The notes under the pieces: generated by a model
Told to the model about the DNA's origin: nothing
The model's input: only the letters and a program-made list of their open reading frames with translations
Databases searched by the model: none
In this document: one piece after another, positions 1-7,745 of the stretch
How positions within the stretch are numbered: the stretch's first letter is position 1
Layout of the letters: each line of letters begins with the position of its first letter
Assembly (NCBI GenBank): GCA_947365485.1
Contig: CANAXK010000004.1
Coordinates: 1 to 23,255 of the forward strand
DNA from: an uncultured bacterium
Lineage (GTDB): Bacteria > Cyanobacteriota > Vampirovibrionia > Gastranaerophilales > Gastranaerophilaceae
Length of the DNA stretch: 23,255 nt
Reading direction: 5' to 3'
Made by a program: the position numbers and the translations under genes

Positions 1-2
1 AA

Positions 3-1250
3 CTCACCTTCGGCAAAGGCGATGAAGTTATGCAAGTAACAGCAGACCCGGCAGGACGCGTTGGTATCTCAAACGCTACAATCCCTAATAACTCAATCGC
101 CCTAGGCTCAAACCAAACCTTGGGCTCTTCTAATATCGTTGCAATCGGCAGCAATGCTAAAACCTCTGAAACATATTCTGTGGCAGTCGGATCAAATGCT
201 CAAGCAGGAAAAGGTTCAACTGCAATAAACACTGCGGATGCTAGTGCTAACGGGTCTATTGCTATTGGATATGGTTCTAAGGCAACTATTGAAAACTCAT
301 TTGCCATTGGACAAGCTGCTAAGGCTTCTGCAATTGATGCTATTTCAATTGGGCGTAACGCTAATGCTAGTAGTGAAGCTTCTGTAGCTATTGGGGGTTA
401 TGCATATTATAACGGAGGCGAAAGATCTACTGTATCGAGCTCTTTGAGCACTGTCGCACTTGGAGCCGGAGCTCAGGCAACTAATCTGAATGCAATCGCA
501 ATTGGTGATATTGCTTCTGCTACAGGCTCGGAAGGCATTGCAATCGGTCCGAGCGCGGAAGCAACAAAAACTTCTTCACTGGCACTTGGAAAAGGAACTA
601 AAGCAACGCACAACAACTCTACTGCCATTGGGAATAGCGCGCAAACAACAAACTCTAACCAGATTGTGTTGGGTAATAGCAGCAGCACGGTGTATATTCC
701 AGGAAATTTGATTGTAGGCTGCAACACCTTATTAGGCTTAAATCAGGGATATGCGGTATATTTACGTGAATCAACAGGTAACAGAGAGATCATCAGGCTT
801 AGTAAAGCACCGACTACTCAAGGCTTCCCGGGTGTAATGTATGCGAGTGAGCAGGGTTCTGCTTCGTTTGGCGGTGTAAGTTTCTCTTACCATCGTTCTG
901 ACAGGCGTTTGAAAAATGTTGGTGATAAATTTACTGATGGTTTGGACGCGCTCAAGAAATTGGATTTATACAACTTCACCTTCAAAAAAGACGAGAAGAA
1001 GACACCTCATGTTGGTGTAATGGCTCAGGATTTGCAGAAGGTATTTCCTAACGCTGTAACCAAAGATGAGGACGGGTACTTAAAAATCCGCATGGACGAA
1101 ATGTTCTACGCTGTAATCAATGCAATCAAAGAGCTTGACGCTCATATTTGCTCTGTAATTTCAAAAAATGACGAGCAGGATAAATTAATCAAGGAGCTTC
1201 AAAAACAGAACGAAGAACTTATTAAACGGATTGAAAAACTTGAAAAATAG
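3..1250 (+). CDS. YadA-head-like repeat protein with C-terminal S74 chaperone domain (5' partial)
   Basis: The reading frame is open to the left edge, so the N-terminus is missing; residue numbers count from the first visible ATG at 30. About 14 short repeats with the core [S/A]-[I/V/L/F]-A-[I/L/V]-G occupy residues 20-220 and match the trimeric YadA/tail-fibre head pattern, ending in an 'NQIVLGN' exit element. A peptidase S74 (intramolecular chaperone of endosialidase) domain follows from about residue 285. Its SDRRLK signature (S290, K295) carries the Ser-Lys pair used for autocleavage in this family, and VGVMAQDLQKVFP is the second conserved block. The protein ends in a heptad-like coiled coil (about 370-406). 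By family knowledge it forms a homotrimeric fibre and the chaperone domain cleaves itself off after folding. Location (cell surface or phage tail) cannot be read here, but no phage genes are nearby. A strong terminator follows. Confidence 0.85.
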   Translation, partial: LTFGKGDEVMQVTADPAGRVGISNATIPNNSIALGSNQTLGSSNIVAIGSNAKTSETYSVAVGSNAQAGKGSTAINTADASANGSIAIGYGSKATIENSFAIGQAAKASAIDAISIGRNANASSEASVAIGGYAYYNGGERSTVSSSLSTVALGAGAQATNLNAIAIGDIASATGSEGIAIGPSAEATKTSSLALGKGTKATHNNSTAIGNSAQTTNSNQIVLGNSSSTVYIPGNLIVGCNTLLGLNQGYAVYLRESTGNREIIRLSKAPTTQGFPGVMYASEQGSASFGGVSFSYHRSDRRLKNVGDKFTDGLDALKKLDLYNFTFKKDEKKTPHVGVMAQDLQKVFPNAVTKDEDGYLKIRMDEMFYAVINAIKELDAHICSVISKNDEQDKLIKELQKQNEELIKRIEKLEK

Positions 1251-1295
1251 AAACAAAAAAGAGGTGGCTGGCAAAGCCAGCCACCTCTTTTTTTT
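1251..1295. terminator. Bidirectional intrinsic terminator
   Basis: A 12-bp perfect stem (1261-1272 with 1276-1287, loop AAA) is followed by eight T on the plus strand and preceded by an A-rich tract at 1251-1260. It can therefore end the fibre-protein gene (plus) and the SIMPL gene (minus), which converge here. Confidence 0.93.
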
Positions 1296-1307
1296 ACTTA
1301 AAAATTT

Positions 1308-2030
1308 TTATTTAATCTTAAACGAAACATTCGCTACAGCAGTAACTTTCTTATCAATAGAAGAAGAATCATTTACGCCCATATCAGAAACATCAGTCGA
1401 ATCAACCGGTGTAATCTGGTAAACGCCCATTCTTACAGACTGAATCTTACCTACGCTGTTGTGAGTAGCTTTTAGCATTGAAGAAGCTCTTGCCTTAGCG
1501 TCGTTAGAAGCCTTTTCAAGCAATGTAACCTTGAGTTCAGGAAGCTTTGAGTAAGCGTATGAAGGCTGATAAACATTAATATCAATACCCTGGTTAATCA
1601 AACCTGTTATATCTGTTGAGATTTCTTTGATAAGCTCTACATTATCAGAGTTAATCGATATTGGCTGCGAAAGATTGTAGCTGTCCTGAATATCGGTGTA
1701 AGCGCCTGTTTTCGGGTCACGTTTGTAGTTATAGTAGCCGTTTACAGTTTTCTTATCAATATTTTTTATACCTTTGTCCTGAAGGTATTTTTCTACAGAT
1801 TTGATTTGCCCTTGGACGTCAGCATAAGCCATTTGTTTTGTCGGGCGCTTGATTACAATATCAAAATTAAGTGAACCTGAGTCAGATTTCACAACCTCAA
1901 ACGCTGAACCTGTTACTGAAATAACGTTGTTTGAAATTGATGAAGACACCATTTTTGTTGAAACAACAAGCCCGAGCGCCAGAAGAACACCGAGCGAAAT
2001 CACCTGTAGTTTTTCAATTCTCTCTAACAT
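1308..2030 (-). CDS. SIMPL-domain (DUF541) membrane-anchored protein
   Basis: 240 aa. An N-terminal hydrophobic segment (about residues 9-30, ISLGVLLALGLVVS) after a few charged residues looks like an uncleaved anchor or signal peptide, placing the rest outside the cytoplasmic membrane. The remainder matches the SIMPL/DUF541 pattern: a first block starting at the VISVTGSAFEVVKSD motif, a middle 'VEKYLQDKGI' helix, and a C-terminal block with 'AKARASSMLKAT...VGKIQSV' that is typical of the family. SIMPL proteins are periplasmic or membrane proteins of poorly defined function, with a homologue in Brucella (BP26) that forms oligomers. AAAGGAG lies seven bases before the ATG. It is the last gene of the gpsA-ricT-SIMPL run, starting 21 nt after the ricT stop, and runs into the shared terminator. 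Confidence 0.85.
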   Translation of the reverse strand: MLERIEKLQVISLGVLLALGLVVSTKMVSSSISNNVISVTGSAFEVVKSDSGSLNFDIVIKRPTKQMAYADVQGQIKSVEKYLQDKGIKNIDKKTVNGYYNYKRDPKTGAYTDIQDSYNLSQPISINSDNVELIKEISTDITGLINQGIDINVYQPSYAYSKLPELKVTLLEKASNDAKARASSMLKATHNSVGKIQSVRMGVYQITPVDSTDVSDMGVNDSSSIDKKVTAVANVSFKIK

Positions 2031-2051
2031 AATTTGCTCCTTTTAATATAT

Positions 2052-2984
2052 TTATACATTGCCGGTTGAACTGTTTCTGTCATCCTCCAGCTGTTTTAGC
2101 TGTTTAGCATCGACTTTTTCATCCGTTGAGTAGTTTGTAATGCGCGGAACATCAATATCAACATTGACGTCAGCATCAACCATCTCAATATCAGATTTTT
2201 TAAACTCTTTAATCTTTCCGTCTTCAAACTTGACCGCAACAGAATTGTTGAGGAACTGGATAAAGCAAACCTTTCCAAGCCCGGTCGGAGTCATTACAGT
2301 AGAGCCAACCGGAGGCATGCCCTTGGCTGCTTCAATGTAGTTTGAATACTCGTAAGTTAAACAACATAGCAGCCTGCCGCATGTTCCGGATATCTTTGAA
2401 GGTGCAATCGGCATTCCCTGATCCTTTGCAAGCTTTACATTGATGGACTCAAACTTACGCAAGTATGATGAACAGCAGAAAGGCTTCCCGCAAATCCCTG
2501 TCCCGTCCATGATTGAAGACTCGTCACGCACACCGATGTGGCGCAGGTCAATTCTCATTCTTTTGAAAACCTGGGTCAGGTCTTTTAGCAGTTCTCTAAA
2601 ATCTACACGCTCAGGAGCTGTGTAGTAGAAAGAGATTTTACGTCTGTCAAAGGTTATACGGCACTGCACAAGGTTCATGTTGAGCTTGTGTTTTTTTACA
2701 AGGTCTTTGCACTTGAAATACGATGTTACTTCGTCCTTTTTAAGCTCTTCAAGCAGCATCATGTCTTCCTGTGTCATGACTCTTATAAAATCAAACGGAG
2801 CAGGCGTTTTTTGAGAATCCTCAAACCGCTTTGCCACCTCACTGTTAACAAGAAACGCTTTGAGCACCTCTTCGCCCTTCTCGGTTCTGGCAAGAATAAG
2901 CTGCCCGTCATCAAGATTTACGTTTTCAGGACATTTCAGAGGAACAAAGGTATTTTTAAGGTATTTGACCGCGTATTTAATCAT
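2052..2984 (-). CDS. ricT: PSP1-family protein, RicT/YaaT-like
   Basis: 310 aa. The central part (about 60-150) is the PSP1 domain. A cysteine-rich stretch follows with CGKPFCC (C165, C170, C171) and CGRLLCC (C202, C207, C208), the arrangement used in Bacillus RicT to ligate Fe-S clusters. In B. subtilis, RicT works with RicA and RicF (the Y-complex) to steer RNase Y-dependent mRNA processing; in other phyla PSP1 proteins occur without those partners, and none is visible here. Its ATG lies inside the end of gpsA (8-nt overlap), so translation is probably coupled to gpsA. The acidic C-terminal tail (about 270-310) is low in complexity. The family assignment is firm; the cellular role in this organism is inferred. 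Confidence 0.85.
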   Translation of the reverse strand: MIKYAVKYLKNTFVPLKCPENVNLDDGQLILARTEKGEEVLKAFLVNSEVAKRFEDSQKTPAPFDFIRVMTQEDMMLLEELKKDEVTSYFKCKDLVKKHKLNMNLVQCRITFDRRKISFYYTAPERVDFRELLKDLTQVFKRMRIDLRHIGVRDESSIMDGTGICGKPFCCSSYLRKFESINVKLAKDQGMPIAPSKISGTCGRLLCCLTYEYSNYIEAAKGMPPVGSTVMTPTGLGKVCFIQFLNNSVAVKFEDGKIKEFKKSDIEMVDADVNVDIDVPRITNYSTDEKVDAKQLKQLEDDRNSSTGNV

Positions 2985-3978
2985 AACTTTCTTCCTTCTT
3001 GAGCTTCCTGTTCATAAGCTTAGATAAAACTTCCTGCGGGGTGATGTCAGTGTATACAGCCTCGTAAATTGCACTTGACACAGGAACCTCCAGCCCGAGC
3101 TTTTCAGCAAGGTCGCACACTGCTTTGGAAGTTTTAACACCCTCTGCAACAGAGCCAAGTTCTTTCAAGATATCATCAATTTTCTTTCCCTTACCCAACA
3201 TTGAACCCACGGTGTAATTTCTGGACATCGGGCTGGAGCAGGTTGCGATTAAATCACCCATGCCGGAAAGCCCATAAAGAGTTGAAGGATTCGCTCCAAG
3301 CTTGACTGAAAGCCTTACAATCTCTGCCATCCCACGGGTCAAAAGCGTCCCCATGCAGTTGTCGCCCAAATCCATCGAGTGAGCAAATCCGGAAGCGATT
3401 GCAATAACGTTTTTGAGACTTCCTCCAAGCTCCACGCCGATAACATCAGAGTTAGTGTATAGGCGGAATTTGTTCGGAACATTGCATGCCTTTTGCACGA
3501 ACTCTGCAACCTGCATGTCCTCACACGCAACAGAAGCCGCGGTTGGTTTTCCCATGAGCACTTCTTTTGCAAGAGTCGGGCCCGATAGGATTACGACCTT
3601 TTGTTCAGGGAGCACATCTTTTATAACCTCTGACATTCTCATAAGAGTGTTGAGTTCGAGCCCTTTTGAAGCGTTGACGAGCGGTTGTTCCGGCTTGATA
3701 CCTGCGGCTTTAAGCTGTTCGCAAACAGGGCGCACGCCGGATGTTGCAACAACTGAAAGAATTATATCAGCGCCTTCAATCGCTTTTTTCAGGTCAGATG
3801 TAAATTCGACTTTTTCATCCAACTGCACTTCTAGCGGTTTTGAGCAGTGCTTGTTCTTGACCAAATCTTCGTTCAGGTCGCATTCTCTTCCCCATATAAC
3901 AATGTCTTTAAAATTATCATTCAACAACCATGCGAGTGTTAACCCCCAGCATCCCGGTCCAAGTACAGTCAATTTCAT
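2977..3978 (-). CDS. gpsA: NAD(P)-dependent glycerol-3-phosphate dehydrogenase
   Basis: 333 aa, normal family length. It reduces dihydroxyacetone phosphate to sn-glycerol 3-phosphate, the backbone for phospholipids, in the cytosol. The N-terminal Rossmann loop is GPGCWG (residues 7-12, fitting GxGxxG). ASKGLE (103-108), LSGPTLAKE (131-139), catalytic K189 in GGSLKN, and GLSGMGDLIATC are all present. AAGGAG sits ten bases before the ATG. A good -10 hexamer lies at 4007-4012. It heads a three-gene run with ricT and the SIMPL gene. The two tandem PlsC-like acyltransferases elsewhere in the window would use its product after a first acylation. Confidence 0.96.
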   Translation of the reverse strand: MKLTVLGPGCWGLTLAWLLNDNFKDIVIWGRECDLNEDLVKNKHCSKPLEVQLDEKVEFTSDLKKAIEGADIILSVVATSGVRPVCEQLKAAGIKPEQPLVNASKGLELNTLMRMSEVIKDVLPEQKVVILSGPTLAKEVLMGKPTAASVACEDMQVAEFVQKACNVPNKFRLYTNSDVIGVELGGSLKNVIAIASGFAHSMDLGDNCMGTLLTRGMAEIVRLSVKLGANPSTLYGLSGMGDLIATCSSPMSRNYTVGSMLGKGKKIDDILKELGSVAEGVKTSKAVCDLAEKLGLEVPVSSAIYEAVYTDITPQEVLSKLMNRKLKKEESYD

Positions 3979-4006
3979 TTATACCATGCTCCTTATCTCT
4001 TTTTAA

Positions 4007-4012
4007 ATTATA
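4007..4012 (-). promoter_or_regulatory. Candidate -10 box for gpsA
   Basis: TATAAT on the minus strand, about 29 nt upstream of the gpsA ATG. No convincing -35 box is seen at 16-18 nt, so the call rests on the perfect -10 and its position. Confidence 0.5.
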
Positions 4013-4108
4013 CAATAATTCTGCGGTCAGAAGCTAGAAAAAATTTTTATGTAAATTTTTGTTTACAATAAGTCAATTTTACTAACCAAATTTCGTTTTG
4101 ATATGTAC

Positions 4109-4146
4109 GAGGATAACTATGAGAGAAAGAGGACAACTATGACAGA
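4109..4146 (+). repeat. 20-bp tandem duplication of the ribosome-binding/start region
   Basis: Bases 4109-4126 and 4129-4146 match at 16 of 18 positions with a 20-bp offset; each copy holds an AGGA-type Shine-Dalgarno and an ATG. The second ATG (4139) starts the lysozyme-like gene. The first ATG (4119) opens a 7-codon reading frame whose TGA (4140-4142) overlaps that start as ATGA. Confidence 0.75.
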
Positions 4147-5326
4147 AAAAATTAAAATAGTGCAACAGGCATTGCCGCAACAAAAGCCAAATAGAGAACA
4201 GAAAACTAGCAAAAAAGACAGCATTTTACCAGAGCTTTTGAGTGGTGATATTGAAATTGACTGGAACAAAAAACTGGGTTTTGATGAGCTTAGAAAAATG
4301 AAAAGACTACCTGATGAAAATTCCCAGGAGCAGATTTGTACGCTTCCGCTTGAAGAGTTCGATTTTAAAAAATGGGCAATGAAAAAATTAAAAAGTTTGG
4401 TTAAATTACCAGAACGCGCAGATGATTTAAGAACAGTTTTTCCAAGTGATAAAGTTATTATTAAACCTGCACATGAACATACTATAGAAAAAGACGAAAC
4501 TTTTTATAGTCTCGCCCAAAAATATCACATATCACAAAAACGAATTGAAAATGCAAACCCGCAAGTAAAGGATCCTACCAAATTAAAGCTGGGACAAGTA
4601 GTTATGATACCTGAATCAGTAAATTTAGATATGTCAAAAATTGAAACCTTTGAAGATATTGTGGAAGCTGTAGGTATCTCAAGGGAATTTATTAATGACT
4701 TTATGGAGCATATAGAAGTTCAGAATGTTAAAGACATACTTCATACCTACTACGATAATGTCGAAGACGGTAAAAAAGGAAAAGGTACACCAACTTATGG
4801 TTACGGCCACACGGGGCTTGTAAGGGGTGAAAAAATAACAGACACAACAGAAATTACCCTTGAAGAGGCTATTCAGTATCTGGCACTCGACCTTTTCAAT
4901 TGCAAAATTGAGGCTATTGCACATTTAGGTCAGGATTTCCTAGATGCTCCAAAATCTATACAGGAAGGAATTGTTGACAACTTTTTCAATAAAGGATGGG
5001 AAAAGGGTTTTGTTACAGTAAAAAATTCTCCTTCTAACAAAATACCGGAAGGTTTAAAACTACATGACTATCTTACTACAACAGAAAATCTTATTTACAA
5101 AACAGATAATCTTGGGTTAAAAAAGCGCATGGTTTATAGAATAATCCACGCAACAAAAGACCTTTCAGTTGAAGACAGAAGAAGAGTTCTTGATGCCAGA
5201 AGGGATTACTTCGACGAAGTAGTTAAGCAGCTAAATCAAAAAGGCTACAAGAAAGAATGTGAATACTTAATAAATGCCTGGAATAGAGCATACCAAAACG
5301 GTGAGTGTAACGGGTATTTTGATTAA
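4139..5326 (+). CDS. LysM plus GH24-like lysozyme/endolysin-type protein
   Basis: 395 aa from the ATG at 4139, chosen over the in-frame ATG at 4103 because only 4139 has a Shine-Dalgarno (AGAGGA, 5-nt gap). Residues 1-110 are charged, with no signal peptide or membrane helix. Residues 113-158 form a LysM domain (HTIEKDETFYSLAQKY, ending LKLGQVVMIPE), which binds glycan in peptidoglycan. Residues 178-385 resemble the T4-lysozyme (GH24) fold: YYDN (D206) followed by TYGYGHTG (T219-G226) matches the D...T-x-GYGHT part of the catalytic site. The catalytic glutamate is not certain: E190 or E193 lie farther upstream than usual. It probably cleaves the MurNAc-GlcNAc backbone. The last four bases overlap the end of convergent murQ. 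Confidence 0.75.
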   Translation: MTEKIKIVQQALPQQKPNREQKTSKKDSILPELLSGDIEIDWNKKLGFDELRKMKRLPDENSQEQICTLPLEEFDFKKWAMKKLKSLVKLPERADDLRTVFPSDKVIIKPAHEHTIEKDETFYSLAQKYHISQKRIENANPQVKDPTKLKLGQVVMIPESVNLDMSKIETFEDIVEAVGISREFINDFMEHIEVQNVKDILHTYYDNVEDGKKGKGTPTYGYGHTGLVRGEKITDTTEITLEEAIQYLALDLFNCKIEAIAHLGQDFLDAPKSIQEGIVDNFFNKGWEKGFVTVKNSPSNKIPEGLKLHDYLTTTENLIYKTDNLGLKKRMVYRIIHATKDLSVEDRRRVLDARRDYFDEVVKQLNQKGYKKECEYLINAWNRAYQNGECNGYFD

Positions 5327-6216
5327 ACCTTTGAATAATAATTCAACGCTCTTCTTAACACACCGCAGTTCTTTCTCAAAGCTTCTTGCGCCTGCTCCCT
5401 GTTAAGATTGCACATTAGCATTAGGATTGATGTTTTTACATTCCACCCGCTTTCAAGCAAAGTATGCAGCGCTTTTGAAGCATTTACCCCCGCAATTTCA
5501 GAAACAATACGGATTGCACGATCCTTGAGCTTTTCATTTGTCGGCATCAAATCAATCATGAAGTTTTCATAAGTCTTGCCAATTTTAATCATCGCACCTG
5601 TTGAAAGCATGTTAAGCACCATTTTTTGCACACTTCCAGCCTTCATTCGGCTTGAGCCTGCAATAACCTCCGGCCCGACTTCAACACAAATTCCTAGCCC
5701 CGCTTCTTCAAGAATAAGTGCTTTGTGGTTGCAGGTTAGCGCAATTGTCTTACATCCTGCTTTTTCAGCCTGCGCAAGCACACCGAGGAGGTATTTTGGA
5801 TTCCCGCTTGCAGATATTGCAACGCAGACATCCTGATTGGTAAGGATTTGAGCGTCTTTTTCTCCGAGCTCGAAATTATCCTCTGCGCCTTCAACAGCGT
5901 TTCTTAACGCGGTGTCACCGCCTGCAATAATACCCGTCACCATTTCTGACGGCACACCAAAGGTCGGCGGACATTCAGAAGCGTCGAGAACACCGATTCT
6001 GCCAGAAGTACCTGCGCCAAAGTAGTACAGCCTTCCGCCCATCAGGAATTGTTTTGCAATAATATCAATTGCGCGCGCTATGTTTGGAGCCTCGTCTTCT
6101 ATTGCTAGTGCAACAAGCTTGTCTTCTTCGTTAATCTTTCGAACAATCTCTATTGTTGAAAGCAGGTCAATGTCTTTTGTGTTTTCATTTCTGTACTCTG
6201 TAATAATTTCGCTCAT
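5323..6216 (-). CDS. murQ: N-acetylmuramic acid 6-phosphate etherase
   Basis: 297 aa from ATG 6216. A GTG nine bases upstream is rejected because the AAGGAG Shine-Dalgarno (6225-6230) overlaps it and fits the ATG with an 8-nt gap. MurQ cleaves the D-lactyl ether of MurNAc-6-phosphate to GlcNAc-6-phosphate and D-lactate, recycling cell-wall sugar in the cytosol. The SIS-type sugar-phosphate site GAGTSGRIGVLDASECPPTFG contains the first catalytic Glu (ASEC), the second lies in AVEGAED, and the family signature SRMKAGSVQKMVLNMLST is present. It follows ribH by 24 nt and is probably co-transcribed with it. Its stop overlaps the end of the convergent lysozyme-like gene by 4 nt; the two activities are linked in wall turnover. 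Confidence 0.95.
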   Translation of the reverse strand: MSEIITEYRNENTKDIDLLSTIEIVRKINEEDKLVALAIEDEAPNIARAIDIIAKQFLMGGRLYYFGAGTSGRIGVLDASECPPTFGVPSEMVTGIIAGGDTALRNAVEGAEDNFELGEKDAQILTNQDVCVAISASGNPKYLLGVLAQAEKAGCKTIALTCNHKALILEEAGLGICVEVGPEVIAGSSRMKAGSVQKMVLNMLSTGAMIKIGKTYENFMIDLMPTNEKLKDRAIRIVSEIAGVNASKALHTLLESGWNVKTSILMLMCNLNREQAQEALRKNCGVLRRALNYYSKV

Positions 6217-6240
6217 CACACACACTCCTTCTTAGGTAAA

Positions 6241-6702
6241 TTATAATACGTTTATTAAATTAGCCATCTCGATTGCTGATTTTGCAGCGTCAGAGCCTTT
6301 GTTTCCAGCTTTTGTACCGGCTCTTTCAATTGCCTGCTCAATATTATCAGTAGTAAGCACACCGAATATCACAGGAACTCCGGTTTCCAATCCGACAGAC
6401 GCAACACCTTTTGAAACCTCTGCGCAAACATAGTCGTAGTGGGAAGTTGAACCTTTGATTACAGCGCCAAGTGTAATTACAGCATTGTATTTTCCGCTCT
6501 TCGCGCATTTTTTGGCAACAAGCGGAATCTCAAAAGCGCCCGGACACCACACAACATCAATATTGTCTTCACTTACACCATGGCGTTTGAGTTCGTCAAC
6601 CGCGCCGGATAAGAGTTTAGCGCATATAAATTCGTTGAAACGTGATACTACGATACAAAATTTTTCGTTTGTGACAGTCAAAAATCCTTCAATAATTTTC
6701 AC
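6241..6702 (-). CDS. ribH: 6,7-dimethyl-8-ribityllumazine synthase
   Basis: 153 aa, standard length. It condenses 5-amino-6-ribitylamino-uracil with dihydroxybutanone phosphate in the penultimate step of riboflavin synthesis and usually assembles into a 60-mer shell. GAFEIP (substrate binding), [14 protein letters not shown] with the catalytic His, and [19 protein letters not shown] are clear. The start is GTG with AAGGAG about eleven bases upstream; no ATG alternative gives a complete N-terminus. No other rib gene and no FMN-riboswitch-like sequence is visible in the short (about 90 nt) upstream region. It is followed by murQ. Confidence 0.95.
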   Translation of the reverse strand: MKIIEGFLTVTNEKFCIVVSRFNEFICAKLLSGAVDELKRHGVSEDNIDVVWCPGAFEIPLVAKKCAKSGKYNAVITLGAVIKGSTSHYDYVCAEVSKGVASVGLETGVPVIFGVLTTDNIEQAIERAGTKAGNKGSDAAKSAIEMANLINVL

Positions 6703-6734
6703 AATACCTTCTCCTTAATAATCTCTGTAAAACC

Positions 6735-6740
6735 ATTATA
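6735..6740 (-). promoter_or_regulatory. Candidate -10 box for ribH-murQ
   Basis: TATAAT on the minus strand, 32 nt upstream of the ribH GTG. The expected -35 region is weak. The short distance to the start leaves no room for a large riboswitch. Confidence 0.5.
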
Positions 6741-6811
6741 CACTATTCTTTTATAAAAATGTTGGAAAGTTAAGAGTTGTTTACAATCCGATATTGTATT
6801 ACACTAGCCTT

Positions 6812-7738
6812 ATGAAATTTAACGGAACAGATAAAAGGTACAACCAGTATAGCCAGCACCTTAAAAACAAATTCGGCGCCAAGGTTTATAAAATCACAAT
6901 TGACGCAGGTTTTTCCTGCCCTAACCGTGACGGCACAATCTCAAATAGCGGCTGTATTTTCTGTGACGACGGTGGAAGTTTTTCTCAGGCTCATTCAAAT
7001 CTATTAAGTATTGAAGAACAGATTAACACAGGCGCTGAAACTTTGAAAAACAGGTTCAAGGCACAAAAATTCATGTCCTATTTTCAGGCTTTTTCAAACA
7101 CCTACAAGCCGACAAGAGAGCTGGAAGCTATCTACAAAGCTTCACTTAAGCATCCTGACATTGTCGGAATCTCAATAGGCACAAGACCTGACTGTGTGGA
7201 TGAAAATAAGTTGAAATTGATTTCCTCTTTCACGTCGGATTATTACACCTGGATCGAATACGGCTTGCAGAGCGTTCATGACAAGACTTTGCAAAAAATT
7301 AACCGCGGTCATGATTACAAATGTTTTCTCCAAATGTATGAAAAGACAAAAGCAGCCGGAATCAACATCTGTCTGCATGTGATTCTGGGGTTATTTGAAA
7401 CGTACGACGAGATGATGCAAACCGCTCAAACTATATCAAAGCTTGAGCCAGAGGGGGTAAAAATCCACATGCTTTGTGCGCTTGAAGGGACAAAGATTGC
7501 GGATTTATACAGAAAAGGCGAGCTTAGTTTTATGTCAGAAGACGAATATGTAAGTACAGTTTGCGATTTTTTGGAATATCTGCCACCGAAAACCACAATC
7601 CACAGGCTTGCAGGAAACGGACTGCGCACCGAGCTTGTTGCCCCGCGCTGGATTGGGAAGAAATTGGACTGTTTAAACAAGATTGACAGAGAGTTTTTGA
7701 GACGAGATTCTTGGCAAGGAATAAAATTTGCTTTATAA
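6812..7738 (+). CDS. TIGR01212/YhcC-family radical SAM protein
   Basis: 308 aa from ATG 6812; an in-frame TTG at 6794 is less likely because it lies inside the probable promoter and has no Shine-Dalgarno. The N-terminal segment KVYKITIDAGFSCPNRDG leads into C36-x11-C48-x2-C51, the [4Fe-4S]-binding cysteines of this Elp3-like radical SAM subfamily. Further family blocks are SIGTRPDCV, WIEYGLQSVHD and GINICLHVILGL. Members such as E. coli YhcC lack a settled substrate; the fold is related to tRNA-modifying radical SAM enzymes. There is no Shine-Dalgarno before the ATG, and a -10-like TACACT ends six bases upstream (see findings). Its last codons contain the promoter of smpB. Confidence 0.88.
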   Translation: MKFNGTDKRYNQYSQHLKNKFGAKVYKITIDAGFSCPNRDGTISNSGCIFCDDGGSFSQAHSNLLSIEEQINTGAETLKNRFKAQKFMSYFQAFSNTYKPTRELEAIYKASLKHPDIVGISIGTRPDCVDENKLKLISSFTSDYYTWIEYGLQSVHDKTLQKINRGHDYKCFLQMYEKTKAAGINICLHVILGLFETYDEMMQTAQTISKLEPEGVKIHMLCALEGTKIADLYRKGELSFMSEDEYVSTVCDFLEYLPPKTTIHRLAGNGLRTELVAPRWIGKKLDCLNKIDREFLRRDSWQGIKFAL

Positions 7739-7739
7739 T
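7711..7739 (+). promoter_or_regulatory. Promoter of smpB, predicted leaderless transcript
   Basis: TTGGCA (7711-7716), exactly 17 bp, then TATAAT (7734-7739). Six bases later comes the smpB ATG. The promoter lies inside the last codons of the upstream radical SAM gene and its -10 covers that gene's TAA stop. No Shine-Dalgarno precedes the ATG. Confidence 0.75.
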
Positions 7740-7745
7740 AGTTCT

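Noticed and set aside
473..727. Antisense open frame over the AIAIG repeats
   Set aside because: It is a by-product of the repetitive codons of the fibre gene and has no start signals.
1..5326. Prophage remnant suggested by the S74 fibre protein and the lysozyme-like gene
   Set aside because: The genes between them (gpsA, ricT, SIMPL) are housekeeping, and no capsid, portal, integrase or holin sequence is present.
6217..6225. GTG start three codons upstream for murQ
   Set aside because: The Shine-Dalgarno overlaps this GTG and is correctly spaced only for ATG 6216.
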